A stretch of DNA of 64,000 nucleotides from Metabacillus arenae. GTDB lineage: Bacteria; Bacillota; Bacilli; Bacillales; Bacillaceae. Below the pieces are notes generated by a model. That model was not told the origin of the DNA. It saw only the letters and a list, made by a program, of their open reading frames with translations, and ran no database searches. Where the stretch lies: contig NZ_JACXAI010000002.1 in assembly GCF_014773385.1 (NCBI RefSeq), positions 62,001 through 126,000 of the forward strand. The letters run 5' to 3'. The translations under genes and the position numbers were made by a program. Of this stretch, positions 42,134-49,756 are shown one piece after another. Numbering within the stretch: the stretch's first letter is position 1; the number at the start of each line of letters is the position of its first letter.

Positions 42134-43429
42134 TCACTCCTTTGATTGCTTATTAGTATACCGAAATGGATTAAACATAATTTGATAAGATGAATCTTGA
42201 ACTGGTAAATTTAAATATTTTTCGACTTCGTTGTTTTGGTTCAGAGGACTATCATTTTTTTTTGTTCTTTCTCTATCTTTTCTAAGGTGATTAGGTACAA
42301 CTAATTGTTTTTGCATTTTAGACATTGTCTGATTTTTTTGTTTAAGCTGATTCATTAATTTCGTTTCTTTTTCAGAAAACTTTTGAAGTTCTGCTTCTAA
42401 ATTCAATATTGTTGCTTCATCTTCTCTCTGTTTCTGCTCAAATTGTTCGATTAGTCTGCTCATGCTTTCCAGTTCGTTCTTATACTCTAATTGTTTTTCT
42501 TCATATTCTTTAGTTAAGCTAGCAATATCTTCAAGACCCTTGCTATATTTCCCCTCTGAATTTTCCAACTTATCAAAACTCTCGGATAACTTATTAAAAA
42601 ATTGTTTATTATCTGCTAACTCTTCTTGTAAATGGTCAACTTTTTTATGAATGGAATCCATCCCTTCCTGAAGTTCTAAAAGCTGGTCTTGATCCCAGGT
42701 TTTCCAAAACATTTGCATCCACCTTCTCTGTTTTATATTATTAAGCTTCCTTTCTAGTTGACTGTACTCTTTTTGAATTTCTTTATTTTGGTCACTATAC
42801 CTAGTGATATTTTTTTCAATATGTTGTAAAGTATTTGAAATGACACTTTGAAAAGAAAAAGAATAATTCTTCATAGTCTCTAAAAGATCAAAAAAATGAA
42901 AATACTCCATTTTTATTTCGTGTCTTATTATATGGGTGTCCTTTAATTTAACGTTTATCATGAAATTTCTGACAGAATCTTTACTCCGATCACAACAAAT
43001 AGCCTCATTAGTACTTAATGTAGCTTCACTTCCTTCGATCATGTTATTTCTGACTATGTGACTTTTTTTATTACTTTGACTCTTAAGAAAATGAATTTGA
43101 TTCATGAAAAATATAAGAGACTTCTCTAGTTCTTGCGCTTTTTCTTTATAGTTTTGGGAATCCATTTCTTTTTCAGACAATTCTTTCCTTAATCTCATTT
43201 CTTTTTCCTTGGATATATTCTTCATATTATCAATATTTTTTAAAAGGAGAAAAATACCTGCTGGAAAATCTTTTAAGAAATCCGAACCAGCATTGACCTT
43301 TTTTATGGAAGATTCATATTCACTAAATTGAGTGAGATTAGCTTCACTTTTTAGCAATAATTCTTCCACATTACAGGGGTCTCCATCAGAAGTTTTACAT
43401 AACATAACCTCATTGTTCACTATTTTCAC
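42134..43429 (-). CDS. Long coiled-coil protein, probable spore-surface component
   Basis: A 431-residue protein. After a globular N-terminal part with KTSDGDPCNVEELLL, heptad-rich segments occupy about residues 70-125 and 195-385 (LRKELSEKEM, LQEELADNKQFFNKLSESFD, LEAELQKFSEKETKLMNQLK). A disordered basic tail follows (RKDRERTKKNDSP). A short Cys pair is in NEAICCDRSKD. No signal peptide or membrane helix. It starts at GTG after GGGAGA. A sigma-K-like promoter lies just upstream. I recognise no named family; a scaffold role in the coat or crust is inferred. Confidence 0.7.
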   Translation of the reverse strand: MKIVNNEVMLCKTSDGDPCNVEELLLKSEANLTQFSEYESSIKKVNAGSDFLKDFPAGIFLLLKNIDNMKNISKEKEMRLRKELSEKEMDSQNYKEKAQELEKSLIFFMNQIHFLKSQSNKKSHIVRNNMIEGSEATLSTNEAICCDRSKDSVRNFMINVKLKDTHIIRHEIKMEYFHFFDLLETMKNYSFSFQSVISNTLQHIEKNITRYSDQNKEIQKEYSQLERKLNNIKQRRWMQMFWKTWDQDQLLELQEGMDSIHKKVDHLQEELADNKQFFNKLSESFDKLENSEGKYSKGLEDIASLTKEYEEKQLEYKNELESMSRLIEQFEQKQREDEATILNLEAELQKFSEKETKLMNQLKQKNQTMSKMQKQLVVPNHLRKDRERTKKNDSPLNQNNEVEKYLNLPVQDSSYQIMFNPFRYTNKQSKE

Positions 43430-43450
43430 TCCAAATCTCCCTTTATCTTT

Positions 43451-43479
43451 AAAAGTATGTAGGCGATTTGATTTTGGTG
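43451..43479 (-). promoter_or_regulatory. Sigma-K-like promoter for the coiled-coil/JAMM operon
   Basis: On the minus strand CACC, a 16-bp spacer and CATACTTTT. This gives AC-17-CATA, the textbook sigma-K spacing, with one mismatch at the last position of CATAnnnTA. The GTG start is 22 bases downstream. Confidence 0.55.
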
Positions 43480-43487
43480 AAAGAAAT

Positions 43488-43513
43488 AAAGGGAGAGATT
43501 TTTCTCTCCCTTT
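43488..43513 (-). terminator. Rho-independent terminator
   Basis: AAAGGGAGAGA pairs with TCTCTCCCTTT around four bases. It directly follows the Cys-rich protein gene and precedes the next promoter. Confidence 0.85.
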
Positions 43514-43516
43514 ACA

Positions 43517-44656
43517 TTAGTCATCTAAAAGGTCATTAAATGTTTCACATTCACTGAAATCAATTAATGCAGAAACAAGTCCGCTGTCAAATACAAGCTC
43601 ACCTGCTGTATTTTCTAAGAATAATTGGAACTGCTGAGTTGCGTCATTGATGAATAGTGAGTAGAATACTTGTTCAGGAACACCATCAAAGAATCGTACG
43701 CCTTCCCCTTGAGCTGTAAGCGATGAAGCTCCACAATCTACTTGTTCAAATGTTTTGGCAGTAAACGTGAAACTGAAGTCATTGTCTAGTGGTGTAGGTG
43801 TTGGCGCTAGTGTAGGACTAATAGTAGTGTCTCTGAAGGTATATGTTAAGGAACTATCTCCCAATGAACACTCTTGGCAAATTTCAGCACGAATATCTGA
43901 ATTACCTGCTACATCTTCTGTTCCAATAGTCGCAGTTGTCGGTGCATTGAATGTAACGGCAGTCGCTTGACATTCACAGTTATCAACTGGGAAGAAATCA
44001 CATTGCTGCGGGAATTCTAATAAATTCAGGTCACATCTAATTTTTTCTTCAGGGATTCTAATATTGTTAGGACGCGGGAAGCAGAATTTAGCTAGAACTT
44101 CTAATTTAACAGGGAATTCAACTTGAACATCTTTACATAAAACTACTTTAACTGGGATCATTGGGCCAAATGGATCTGGACCCATTAATACACCGCCGGT
44201 TGAACAGATGACCTGTGTTGCTCTGCAATTAATATGCTCATTTGTAATTCCTACAGGTACGCAAAGTGCAAGTTCATCTGTAAATTGTGTACGGACAGTG
44301 AAAGTACATACAGCTTCACCCATGATAAGGATCGTTACTTCTACAGGAACAGTCCAAACAATTGAAACAATTCCAGGGTTTCCATTTTCTACAATAGTGG
44401 ATGAACAAATAACATCATCTGGGTCTGGAGCAGAACATTGAACTTCTACCCGTTCCCCTGCAGCTAATGCAGCATTGACTGCTTCTCTGCATTCCTCGTC
44501 AGGAATAAAGTTTTTATTCTCATAACGATTTGCAAAAAATACCCAATCATACACCTTATCTACGCGAATACATTCTGGTTGTAAATCATTAGGATCTACT
44601 GGAATTGGTGTAGGGCTGGGTGTTTGTGATCCCTTGATCGACTTACGTTTTTTCAC
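43517..44656 (-). CDS. Cysteine-rich, Thr/Pro-linker protein, likely spore-surface structural protein
   Basis: A 379-residue protein with no signal peptide. After a basic start and linker (SQTPSPTPIPVDPNDLQ) comes ECIRVDKVYDWVFF, a beta-rich domain with about 17 cysteines spaced in pairs (VQCSAPDPDDVICSS, CECQATAV). A second Thr/Pro linker (TTISPTLAPTPTPLD, about 280-295) precedes a smaller domain. Thr/Pro linkers are good O-glycosylation targets and the Cys load suits cross-linked coat material. I do not recognise a named family. GTG start with GGGAGA; sigma-K-like promoter upstream. Role in the spore outer layer is inferred. Confidence 0.72.
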   Translation of the reverse strand: MKKRKSIKGSQTPSPTPIPVDPNDLQPECIRVDKVYDWVFFANRYENKNFIPDEECREAVNAALAAGERVEVQCSAPDPDDVICSSTIVENGNPGIVSIVWTVPVEVTILIMGEAVCTFTVRTQFTDELALCVPVGITNEHINCRATQVICSTGGVLMGPDPFGPMIPVKVVLCKDVQVEFPVKLEVLAKFCFPRPNNIRIPEEKIRCDLNLLEFPQQCDFFPVDNCECQATAVTFNAPTTATIGTEDVAGNSDIRAEICQECSLGDSSLTYTFRDTTISPTLAPTPTPLDNDFSFTFTAKTFEQVDCGASSLTAQGEGVRFFDGVPEQVFYSLFINDATQQFQLFLENTAGELVFDSGLVSALIDFSECETFNDLLDD

Positions 44657-44698
44657 ATAAATCTCCCTTTCTCTTCAATGAATATTTTTATCACACTA

Positions 44699-44726
44699 TA
44701 TCCTATGGAATAATGTGTGTTTGGTA
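44699..44726 (-). promoter_or_regulatory. Sigma-K-like promoter of the Cys-rich protein gene
   Basis: On the minus strand TACC, a 15-bp spacer and CATAGGATA, a full CATAnnnTA with AC sixteen bases before it. It is 43 bases upstream of the GTG start. Confidence 0.6.
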
Positions 44727-45029
44727 TAGAAAAAAAACCTAAGTTTGGAAAATATACCCTAGCCTATTTTTAAAAATGTGTTGAAATTATAGACTAATGG
44801 TAGTTTTGTATTTTTATATTTTTCATATAATAGAATATCTTGATATAAGGAGTTGAAATATAACCTTTAAAAATTAGGAAGTACAACAATGAATATATTT
44901 TATAATTGTTATAAATTTATTTTATAAATCGATTCCTACAGGCTTATATCCTCTCCCTTTCAAGAGGTCAATGAATATTTTTCGAACGGTATTTTTATCA
45001 CACACTCACACTGCAGTGAGACTTTCTTT

Positions 45030-45063
45030 AACATGTGAATTGCTCATTCACATGTTTTTTTTC
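45030..45063 (+). terminator. Strong terminator without an obvious gene before it
   Basis: ACATGTGAAT pairs with ATTCACATGT around five bases, followed by eight Ts on the plus strand. No plus-strand ORF ends here, so it either insulates the coiled-coil gene at 45145 or ends an unrecognised transcript. Confidence 0.65.
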
Positions 45064-45144
45064 TTGCAAAACAAGTTTTTGTAACATAAGCCCAGATTCA
45101 TACATAAATTGTTTATAAAACAAAGATTGTAAGAGGTGGTTAAA

Positions 45145-45819
45145 TTGTTTAAAGAATCACGGACTTCTCATACCACCGATTCCTTTCAGCTTCAACAAAA
45201 AATTATTTATTTAAATGCTGAGCTTTCAAAAGCAAAAGCTAAATTATCAAGGTATGAGAACATACATGCTTACTCTAAAACAGAAAAACTTGCACAAGAA
45301 AATCAAATACTTAAAAGCAGGCTCAAAGAATATGAGAATGTTTTCAACGATTACTTTGACAATTTAGTAAAATCATCAGAAGAGTATACAAAAGAATTAG
45401 AGACTCAACAACATAATTACAGAACTGCCTTAATTGAAAAAGATAAAATCATGAAAAGCAATCAAGCAATAAACACCGCTTTGACTAGGTCTGAAATTGA
45501 AACACATAAAGAATATGAAAAAAATCGCAAATCAGATGGAGATAGACAAATTGAAAAAGATTTCCTATTAATAGAACTGCAGCAGCAAGAACAAGAACTA
45601 TTGAAAATGAAGAACTACATTTACAAGTTGGAAGTTTTTTTATGGGAAACCCACAAGAAACTTGAAGTACTAACCTCTAAACTTCAACAGACAGCAAATG
45701 AAAAATGCAAAATTGAAAGTGAACTAGCCAATTTTAGAAAGTATCTTTCGATCATTAATCAATTGAACAAAGAGATTGACCACTATAACAAAGGCCATAT
45801 TATTTATAAAAACGAGTAA
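45145..45819 (+). CDS. Second coiled-coil protein beside the Cys-rich gene
   Basis: A 224-residue, almost wholly helical protein. Heptad patterns run from about residue 15 to 215 (LNAELSKAKAKLSRYENIHA, SRLKEYENVF, LELQQQEQELLKM-like stretches). No cysteine-rich, membrane or signal region. It may form a filament or scaffold. AGAGGTGG lies 5-7 bases before TTG 45145; the frame also opens at GTG 45136, which overlaps that site. Divergent from the Cys-rich protein gene, and similar in style to the coiled-coil protein at 42134, though no clear sequence match. No family recognised. Confidence 0.65.
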   Translation: MFKESRTSHTTDSFQLQQKIIYLNAELSKAKAKLSRYENIHAYSKTEKLAQENQILKSRLKEYENVFNDYFDNLVKSSEEYTKELETQQHNYRTALIEKDKIMKSNQAINTALTRSEIETHKEYEKNRKSDGDRQIEKDFLLIELQQQEQELLKMKNYIYKLEVFLWETHKKLEVLTSKLQQTANEKCKIESELANFRKYLSIINQLNKEIDHYNKGHIIYKNE

Positions 45820-46052
45820 TTCTTTGAACTGATTTTTTTAACCTCCTCCTCTTAGTGGTTAAATTTACCAGGGGCAATTTCCCATAATTATTAGATATGC
45901 AATTTCAGCATTTTTGCCATTGATAATAGCGCCCATATTTCATTTTTTTGAGTTGTATATATTTGTTCTTGATTTTTCACTTCATTTTTCATATATTTTC
46001 ACGTGAAAAGAAGGATAAAAATGTTTTGAGGAAATGTAAGGGCAGGATAGCT

Positions 46053-46187
46053 ATGAGTAAATACTCTTATAAAAAAATTGCTCTGGTGAATAAATCGTTA
46101 GATCAATTCAGCGGCAATTTTTTTGCTTGGTCCATTTTTGAGTTTGTATTTCTTCCCTATTTGAAAAAAAAAGTGAAACTTATATAA
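46053..46187 (+). CDS. Possible 44-residue small protein
   Basis: MSKYSYKKIALVNKSLDQFS, then an aromatic hydrophobic stretch (FFAWSIFEFVFLPYL) and a basic end KKKVKLI. AGGAT lies five bases before the ATG. The shape suggests a small amphipathic or membrane-associated peptide. The same frame opens earlier at 45948 without a ribosome site. Evidence is modest: no terminator or conserved neighbour supports it. Confidence 0.35.
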   Translation: MSKYSYKKIALVNKSLDQFSGNFFAWSIFEFVFLPYLKKKVKLI

Positions 46188-46345
46188 AAGGGGGGTTTCA
46201 ATTTCCTATCTCTGATGATTAGTTCCTGTTAAATAATGCAAGGCACTTAACCAATCAGACCTTTCCAGACATCGTTATAGAGCTCTAGGTTAGAAATACT
46301 TACCGAAGAGAAACACCGTATTGAAGTTAGTGGATTGATTGTGGG

Positions 46346-46387
46346 TGGGCGGTACCAAATTCCCAAAGTATTTAGTACCATTCCCCA
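46346..46387 (-). terminator. GGTACC-type terminator hairpin
   Basis: GGTACCAAAT pairs with ATTTAGTACC, with outer GTGGG/CCCAC pairing. It directly follows the 96-residue protein gene. Confidence 0.65.
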
Positions 46388-46678
46388 CTACCTTTCATTC
46401 TGATATGTAACTTCTGCCTGCTCGCATGCACGAATGGCTTCCACAAATGAATTTTGCAATGCTTCCTCATTTGCTGGCTGTTCAGAAGCATTTAGAGCTT
46501 GGTGGACAGCATTGTATACATCTCTGAGCATATCAGCATGAATTTCTCCTTGTGCATTCATACATTGGGCTAATTTTTGAGCTGTTTCGGAAAGTTCAGC
46601 TTTTGAACCTTCAGGATTTTGCTGGGCATTTAACAACGCTTGTCTAGCTTGGCTTAAAGCTTGCTGAGATTGTGACAT
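46388..46678 (-). CDS. Small helical protein of unknown function, sigma-F/G-like promoter
   Basis: A 96-residue protein, MSQSQQALSQARQALLNAQQ at its start, rich in Gln, Ala and Asn, all helical and probably a short helical bundle. One Cys in LAQCMNAQ and one in IRACEQAE. The ATG at 46678 has AAAGGAGG six bases upstream; the longer frame to 46726 lacks a site. A TGAATA/CAACTTA pair with 18-bp spacing lies upstream and resembles a forespore promoter. No family recognised. Confidence 0.65.
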   Translation of the reverse strand: MSQSQQALSQARQALLNAQQNPEGSKAELSETAQKLAQCMNAQGEIHADMLRDVYNAVHQALNASEQPANEEALQNSFVEAIRACEQAEVTYQNER

Positions 46679-46707
46679 ATTTTCCCTCCTTTGATGTTTA
46701 CATAGAT

Positions 46708-46738
46708 TAAGTTGTCTTGATATCAAATAATTTATTCA
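46708..46738 (-). promoter_or_regulatory. Possible sigma-G/F-type promoter
   Basis: On the minus strand TGAATA, 18 bp, CAACTTA. The -35 is a full match to the forespore consensus; the -10 keeps CA and TA. It lies 30 bases upstream of the ATG at 46678. Confidence 0.4.
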
Positions 46739-46764
46739 AAAAATCATTAGTTTACATAATATTT

Positions 46765-47478
46765 TTATCGTCTCTTTGTTAGTTCAAAAATTTCCATTAA
46801 GACAGGCATTTCTTTTTTTTCTTCATCAGTTACTCTACTCCAATTTATTCCTGTGGGCTTTTCATATTGACTTCCTGTTTTAATAACGTCCTTTTCTGTA
46901 ATGATCCAGTCTACCGTTAAGTCGAAGGAATCTATTGGAATATGACTAGCCACTAATTGTGTTGAATGAATTGTTGTTACTACAGGCACTAATGGTTGTC
47001 CAAGCTCCCTCAAAATTGCGTACTCCCTGTCTGCATATCCTTCCCCTTTTCCAAGTCTTCGTCCATCTTTATGTATGGCAACCGAACCAACTACGATTAA
47101 ATCAATTGTTGGCAGATCAATTAAAGGAATCACTTTCCCATATTTGTTAATGTGAGATAAACTAGCTGCCTTTTTTTCTTCTCCTTTTGGAACATCCTCT
47201 GGTTTTACTTGAATAAAACCGTCTTTTAACCTTGGAGTTGGTACAAGCAGCGTCTTTCCATCCTTTAATAGTTGTGTCCTTACTGGTAATTGGGGAGAAT
47301 CAGGATTTACTTTGATAACTTGTGCATCATTAAAGATAGACAATGAGAAAAGCTGCTTTGCTGCTAACTCAGCTCCTTTAAAGTTTGGAATTCGCCCTTT
47401 AATTGGAAACGGAAAACGTCCGACTTTTTCATCTATCATCTTATCCCATACTTTTTCTCTTATTGAATCCTTTGTCAT
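46765..47478 (-). CDS. 5-formyltetrahydrofolate cyclo-ligase family protein
   Basis: A 237-residue protein of the MTHFS superfamily. The ATP/folate-site motif is GRRLGKGEGYADREYA (near residue 138), preceded by IDLIVVGSVAIHKDG. The N-terminal part (REKVWDKMIDEKVGRFPF) is longer than in the classical enzyme (about 180-190 residues) and is closer to the MTHFSD-like branch whose substrate is not settled. Whether it acts on 5-formyl-THF is therefore uncertain. AAGGAGG precedes the ATG. Unrelated to its neighbours as far as can be seen. Confidence 0.8.
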   Translation of the reverse strand: MTKDSIREKVWDKMIDEKVGRFPFPIKGRIPNFKGAELAAKQLFSLSIFNDAQVIKVNPDSPQLPVRTQLLKDGKTLLVPTPRLKDGFIQVKPEDVPKGEEKKAASLSHINKYGKVIPLIDLPTIDLIVVGSVAIHKDGRRLGKGEGYADREYAILRELGQPLVPVVTTIHSTQLVASHIPIDSFDLTVDWIITEKDVIKTGSQYEKPTGINWSRVTDEEKKEMPVLMEIFELTKRR

Positions 47479-47582
47479 TTATTATCCTCCTTGAGCATTT
47501 CTCATTCTTATCCTCGAAAAGTGCAAAGTTGAGTCCAGCAAATCTTCTTTTAAAGACAGCAGCTCAGGTATGATTCTTAGCT

Positions 47583-47990
47583 CTATATTTTCGTTAAAAG
47601 TTTCTTGAAAAGGTCTGTCATATGATCGACTTTCTCAGGCACTACCCTTGTGTACGAAAGATAATAACCTGCCCCTTCATCATGTAAGTGGAATGTCTTT
47701 TCAAAAAGGTGATATCGGCAAAGGGTTGCTTCTTTTATTTTATGAAACCACTTATTTTCAACAGCAATAATCATTCTTGCACTTGAATTGCTAAAAAATT
47801 TTAAATGATCTTCTTTAGAGGTAGTGGGAAGTTGATAGTATCCTATTCTAGGGCAATCCCTCGGAAAAAAATACAAGGGGGAGCATTTTTCATTGATTGC
47901 CCATACGGAGGGTTTTAGATGTGGATGATGGGTATGTAATCTTGGTTCAAAAAACGGAATATCGGGATTTTCGGAAAAATGGTATAGCAT
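47583..47990 (-). CDS. DUF6886-like conserved protein
   Basis: A 135-residue soluble protein. MLYHFSENPDIPFFEPRLHT, VWAINEKCSPLYFFPRDCPR and YLSYTRVVPEKVDHM are blocks I associate with the DUF6886 family, found widely in Bacillales and actinobacteria with no known function. Conserved His, Tyr and Arg residues suggest an enzyme or ADP-ribosyl-type binding fold, but that is a guess. AAGGAG lies eight bases before the ATG. Confidence 0.7.
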   Translation of the reverse strand: MLYHFSENPDIPFFEPRLHTHHPHLKPSVWAINEKCSPLYFFPRDCPRIGYYQLPTTSKEDHLKFFSNSSARMIIAVENKWFHKIKEATLCRYHLFEKTFHLHDEGAGYYLSYTRVVPEKVDHMTDLFKKLLTKI

Positions 47991-48484
47991 CTCAGCTCTC
48001 CTTTCTTAAAGAAAAGGGCAAGTGTCTTGACCGATCTTGGCAAAATCAAGACGAACCTAAGAAAAAGACTGGCTTTGATTTTTAGAAGAATTGGCAAGGG
48101 ACCTCGGATAGTTCATATGCTTCAATATTATTAATGGCGCTAATCTTTCTGCAAACTTTTACATATATAGTGTAGATACTTTCATTTTAGGTGATCTATC
48201 TTATCAGTTAATCTCATATTTATTTAGAGATGTTTTTTTCTAGCAAAATGAAAGGTGATTGACTAATGCCCGAATAATTTCACTGTTAGATTTTCAATTT
48301 CACATTATTATTGTACTCCTGTTATCTAGTTGACAAAAGGGCAAATAATAAAACCTATCTTCTAGTTCTTCATAGGAGACTCTATGAAGAATGACCAGAG
48401 CAGACAGGTTTCGCAGTGAACTTACTGTATCCTGAAGCAAAAAAACAATGCACCCTTAAACAGGTGCATTGTTACAATCCTATT
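47991..48484. other. Intergenic region downstream of odhB
   Basis: Contains the odhB terminator (48439-48473) and an isolated CTTCATAG/CTATGAAG hairpin near 48375-48396. No ORF. The right part of the gap, before the DUF6886 gene, should hold its promoter but none was clear. Confidence 0.5.
48439..48473 (-). terminator. Rho-independent terminator of odhAB
   Basis: AACAATGCACC pairs with GGTGCATTGTT around eight bases, followed by T7 on the minus strand. Confidence 0.9.
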
Positions 48485-49744
48485 TTACCCTTCCAACAAC
48501 AACTGTTCTGGATCTTCAAGCAAGTCTTTAATCATTGCTAAATAGCTTACTGCATCTTTTCCATCAATGATTCTGTGGTCGTATGATAAGGCAATGTACA
48601 TCATTGGGCGGTTTTCCATCCGTTCTGCGTCAATTGCTACTGGGCGTAGTTGGATTTTGTGCATACCGAGTATTCCGACTTGTGGTCCGTTTAAGATTGG
48701 TGTGGACATTAGTGAACCGAATACTCCGCCGTTTGTAATAGTGAATGATCCGCCTTGCAGATCTTTAAGACTCAATTTGTTGTCTTTCGCTTTGTTTGCC
48801 AGTTCAGCTATTTCGCCTTCGATTTGAGCAAATGTTTTGCGGTCAGCGTCTCTTACTACTGGCACGACTAATCCGTCCGGAGCTGCTACTGCAATTCCGA
48901 TGTCATAAAATTTCTTTAGAACAATTTCATCGCCTTGAATTTCTGCATTAACGAGTGGATATTTTTTCAATGCAGCTACAACAGCTTTTGTAAAGAACGA
49001 CATAAACCCTAGACGAACATCGTGTTGTTCGAAGAAACGATCTTTACGACGTTTTCGCAGATCCATAACAGCTGTCATGTCCACTTCATTAAATGTTGTA
49101 AGCATTGCAGCTGTTTGTTGTACTTCAACAAGACGGTTTGCAATCGTTTGACGGCGGCGGGACATACGGATCCGTTCTACTGGTTTTGCAGGATCATCTG
49201 CAGGTTTTGCCTGCTGGGCAGGTTGCTTAGTCGGTTCTGCTTTTGCCTGAGCAGGTGCAGATTTTTGTTCAGAAGCTGCTGCTACATCATGCTTTCTTAT
49301 TCGGCCAAGCGGATCAGATGTTGAAATAGAGTCTAAACTAATTCCTTTTTCACGAGCAAGCTTGCGGGCAGCTGGTGAAGCAATTGTCCGGGATTTTTTA
49401 TCCTCTTCTTGTGGAGCCTCATCCCTAACTTCCTTCATCTCTGCTTTTGGTTCTTCTTGAGGGGCTTTCTCTTCAAGCTCTTTATCATGAGTTGCTGATG
49501 TTTCCTTCCCTTCCTCATCAATGGTTCCAATGATTTCACCAACTTCAACTGTGTCGCCTGCATCTTTTCGAACTTCTTTTAATACTCCTGATTGCTCGGC
49601 TGTTAATTCAACATTAACTTTATCTGTTTCAAGCTCTAATAAATACTCTCCCTGTTCGACAAAATCACCAGGCTGTTTCAGCCATTGTGCAATTGTTCCT
49701 TCTGAAATAGACTCCGCTAATTCTGGTACTTTAATTTCTGCCAT
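48485..49744 (-). CDS. odhB: Dihydrolipoyl succinyltransferase (E2 of 2-oxoglutarate dehydrogenase)
   Basis: A 419-residue E2 subunit that moves the succinyl group to CoA. The lipoyl domain occupies residues 1-77 with the lipoylated Lys in ETDKVNVE. A charged Glu/Lys linker leads to the peripheral-subunit-binding domain (about 123-160, [14 protein letters not shown]). An Ala/Pro linker joins the catalytic core, where [13 protein letters not shown] near the C-terminus has the catalytic His and Asp. It follows odhA by 12 bases and ends at a strong terminator. Confidence 0.96.
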   Translation of the reverse strand: MAEIKVPELAESISEGTIAQWLKQPGDFVEQGEYLLELETDKVNVELTAEQSGVLKEVRKDAGDTVEVGEIIGTIDEEGKETSATHDKELEEKAPQEEPKAEMKEVRDEAPQEEDKKSRTIASPAARKLAREKGISLDSISTSDPLGRIRKHDVAAASEQKSAPAQAKAEPTKQPAQQAKPADDPAKPVERIRMSRRRQTIANRLVEVQQTAAMLTTFNEVDMTAVMDLRKRRKDRFFEQHDVRLGFMSFFTKAVVAALKKYPLVNAEIQGDEIVLKKFYDIGIAVAAPDGLVVPVVRDADRKTFAQIEGEIAELANKAKDNKLSLKDLQGGSFTITNGGVFGSLMSTPILNGPQVGILGMHKIQLRPVAIDAERMENRPMMYIALSYDHRIIDGKDAVSYLAMIKDLLEDPEQLLLEG

Positions 49745-49756
49745 TTTCTCTTCCCC

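Larger units (their letters stand above)
44657..45144. other. Divergent region with a duplicated promoter-proximal segment
   Basis: Holds the sigma-K-like promoter of the Cys-rich gene (44699-44726). The sequence just upstream of that gene (minus strand GTGTGATAAAAATA, TTCATTGA, AAAGGGAGA; 44662-44696) recurs with insertions at 44948-45004, as if the 5' end of a second copy had been present and decayed. A terminator lies at 45030-45063. Confidence 0.5.

Noticed and set aside
44922-45005. 27-residue minus-strand frame ending KGRGYKPVGIDL
   Set aside because: Protein-like at first sight, but it lies in the duplicated promoter-proximal segment of the Cys-rich gene and has no ribosome site.
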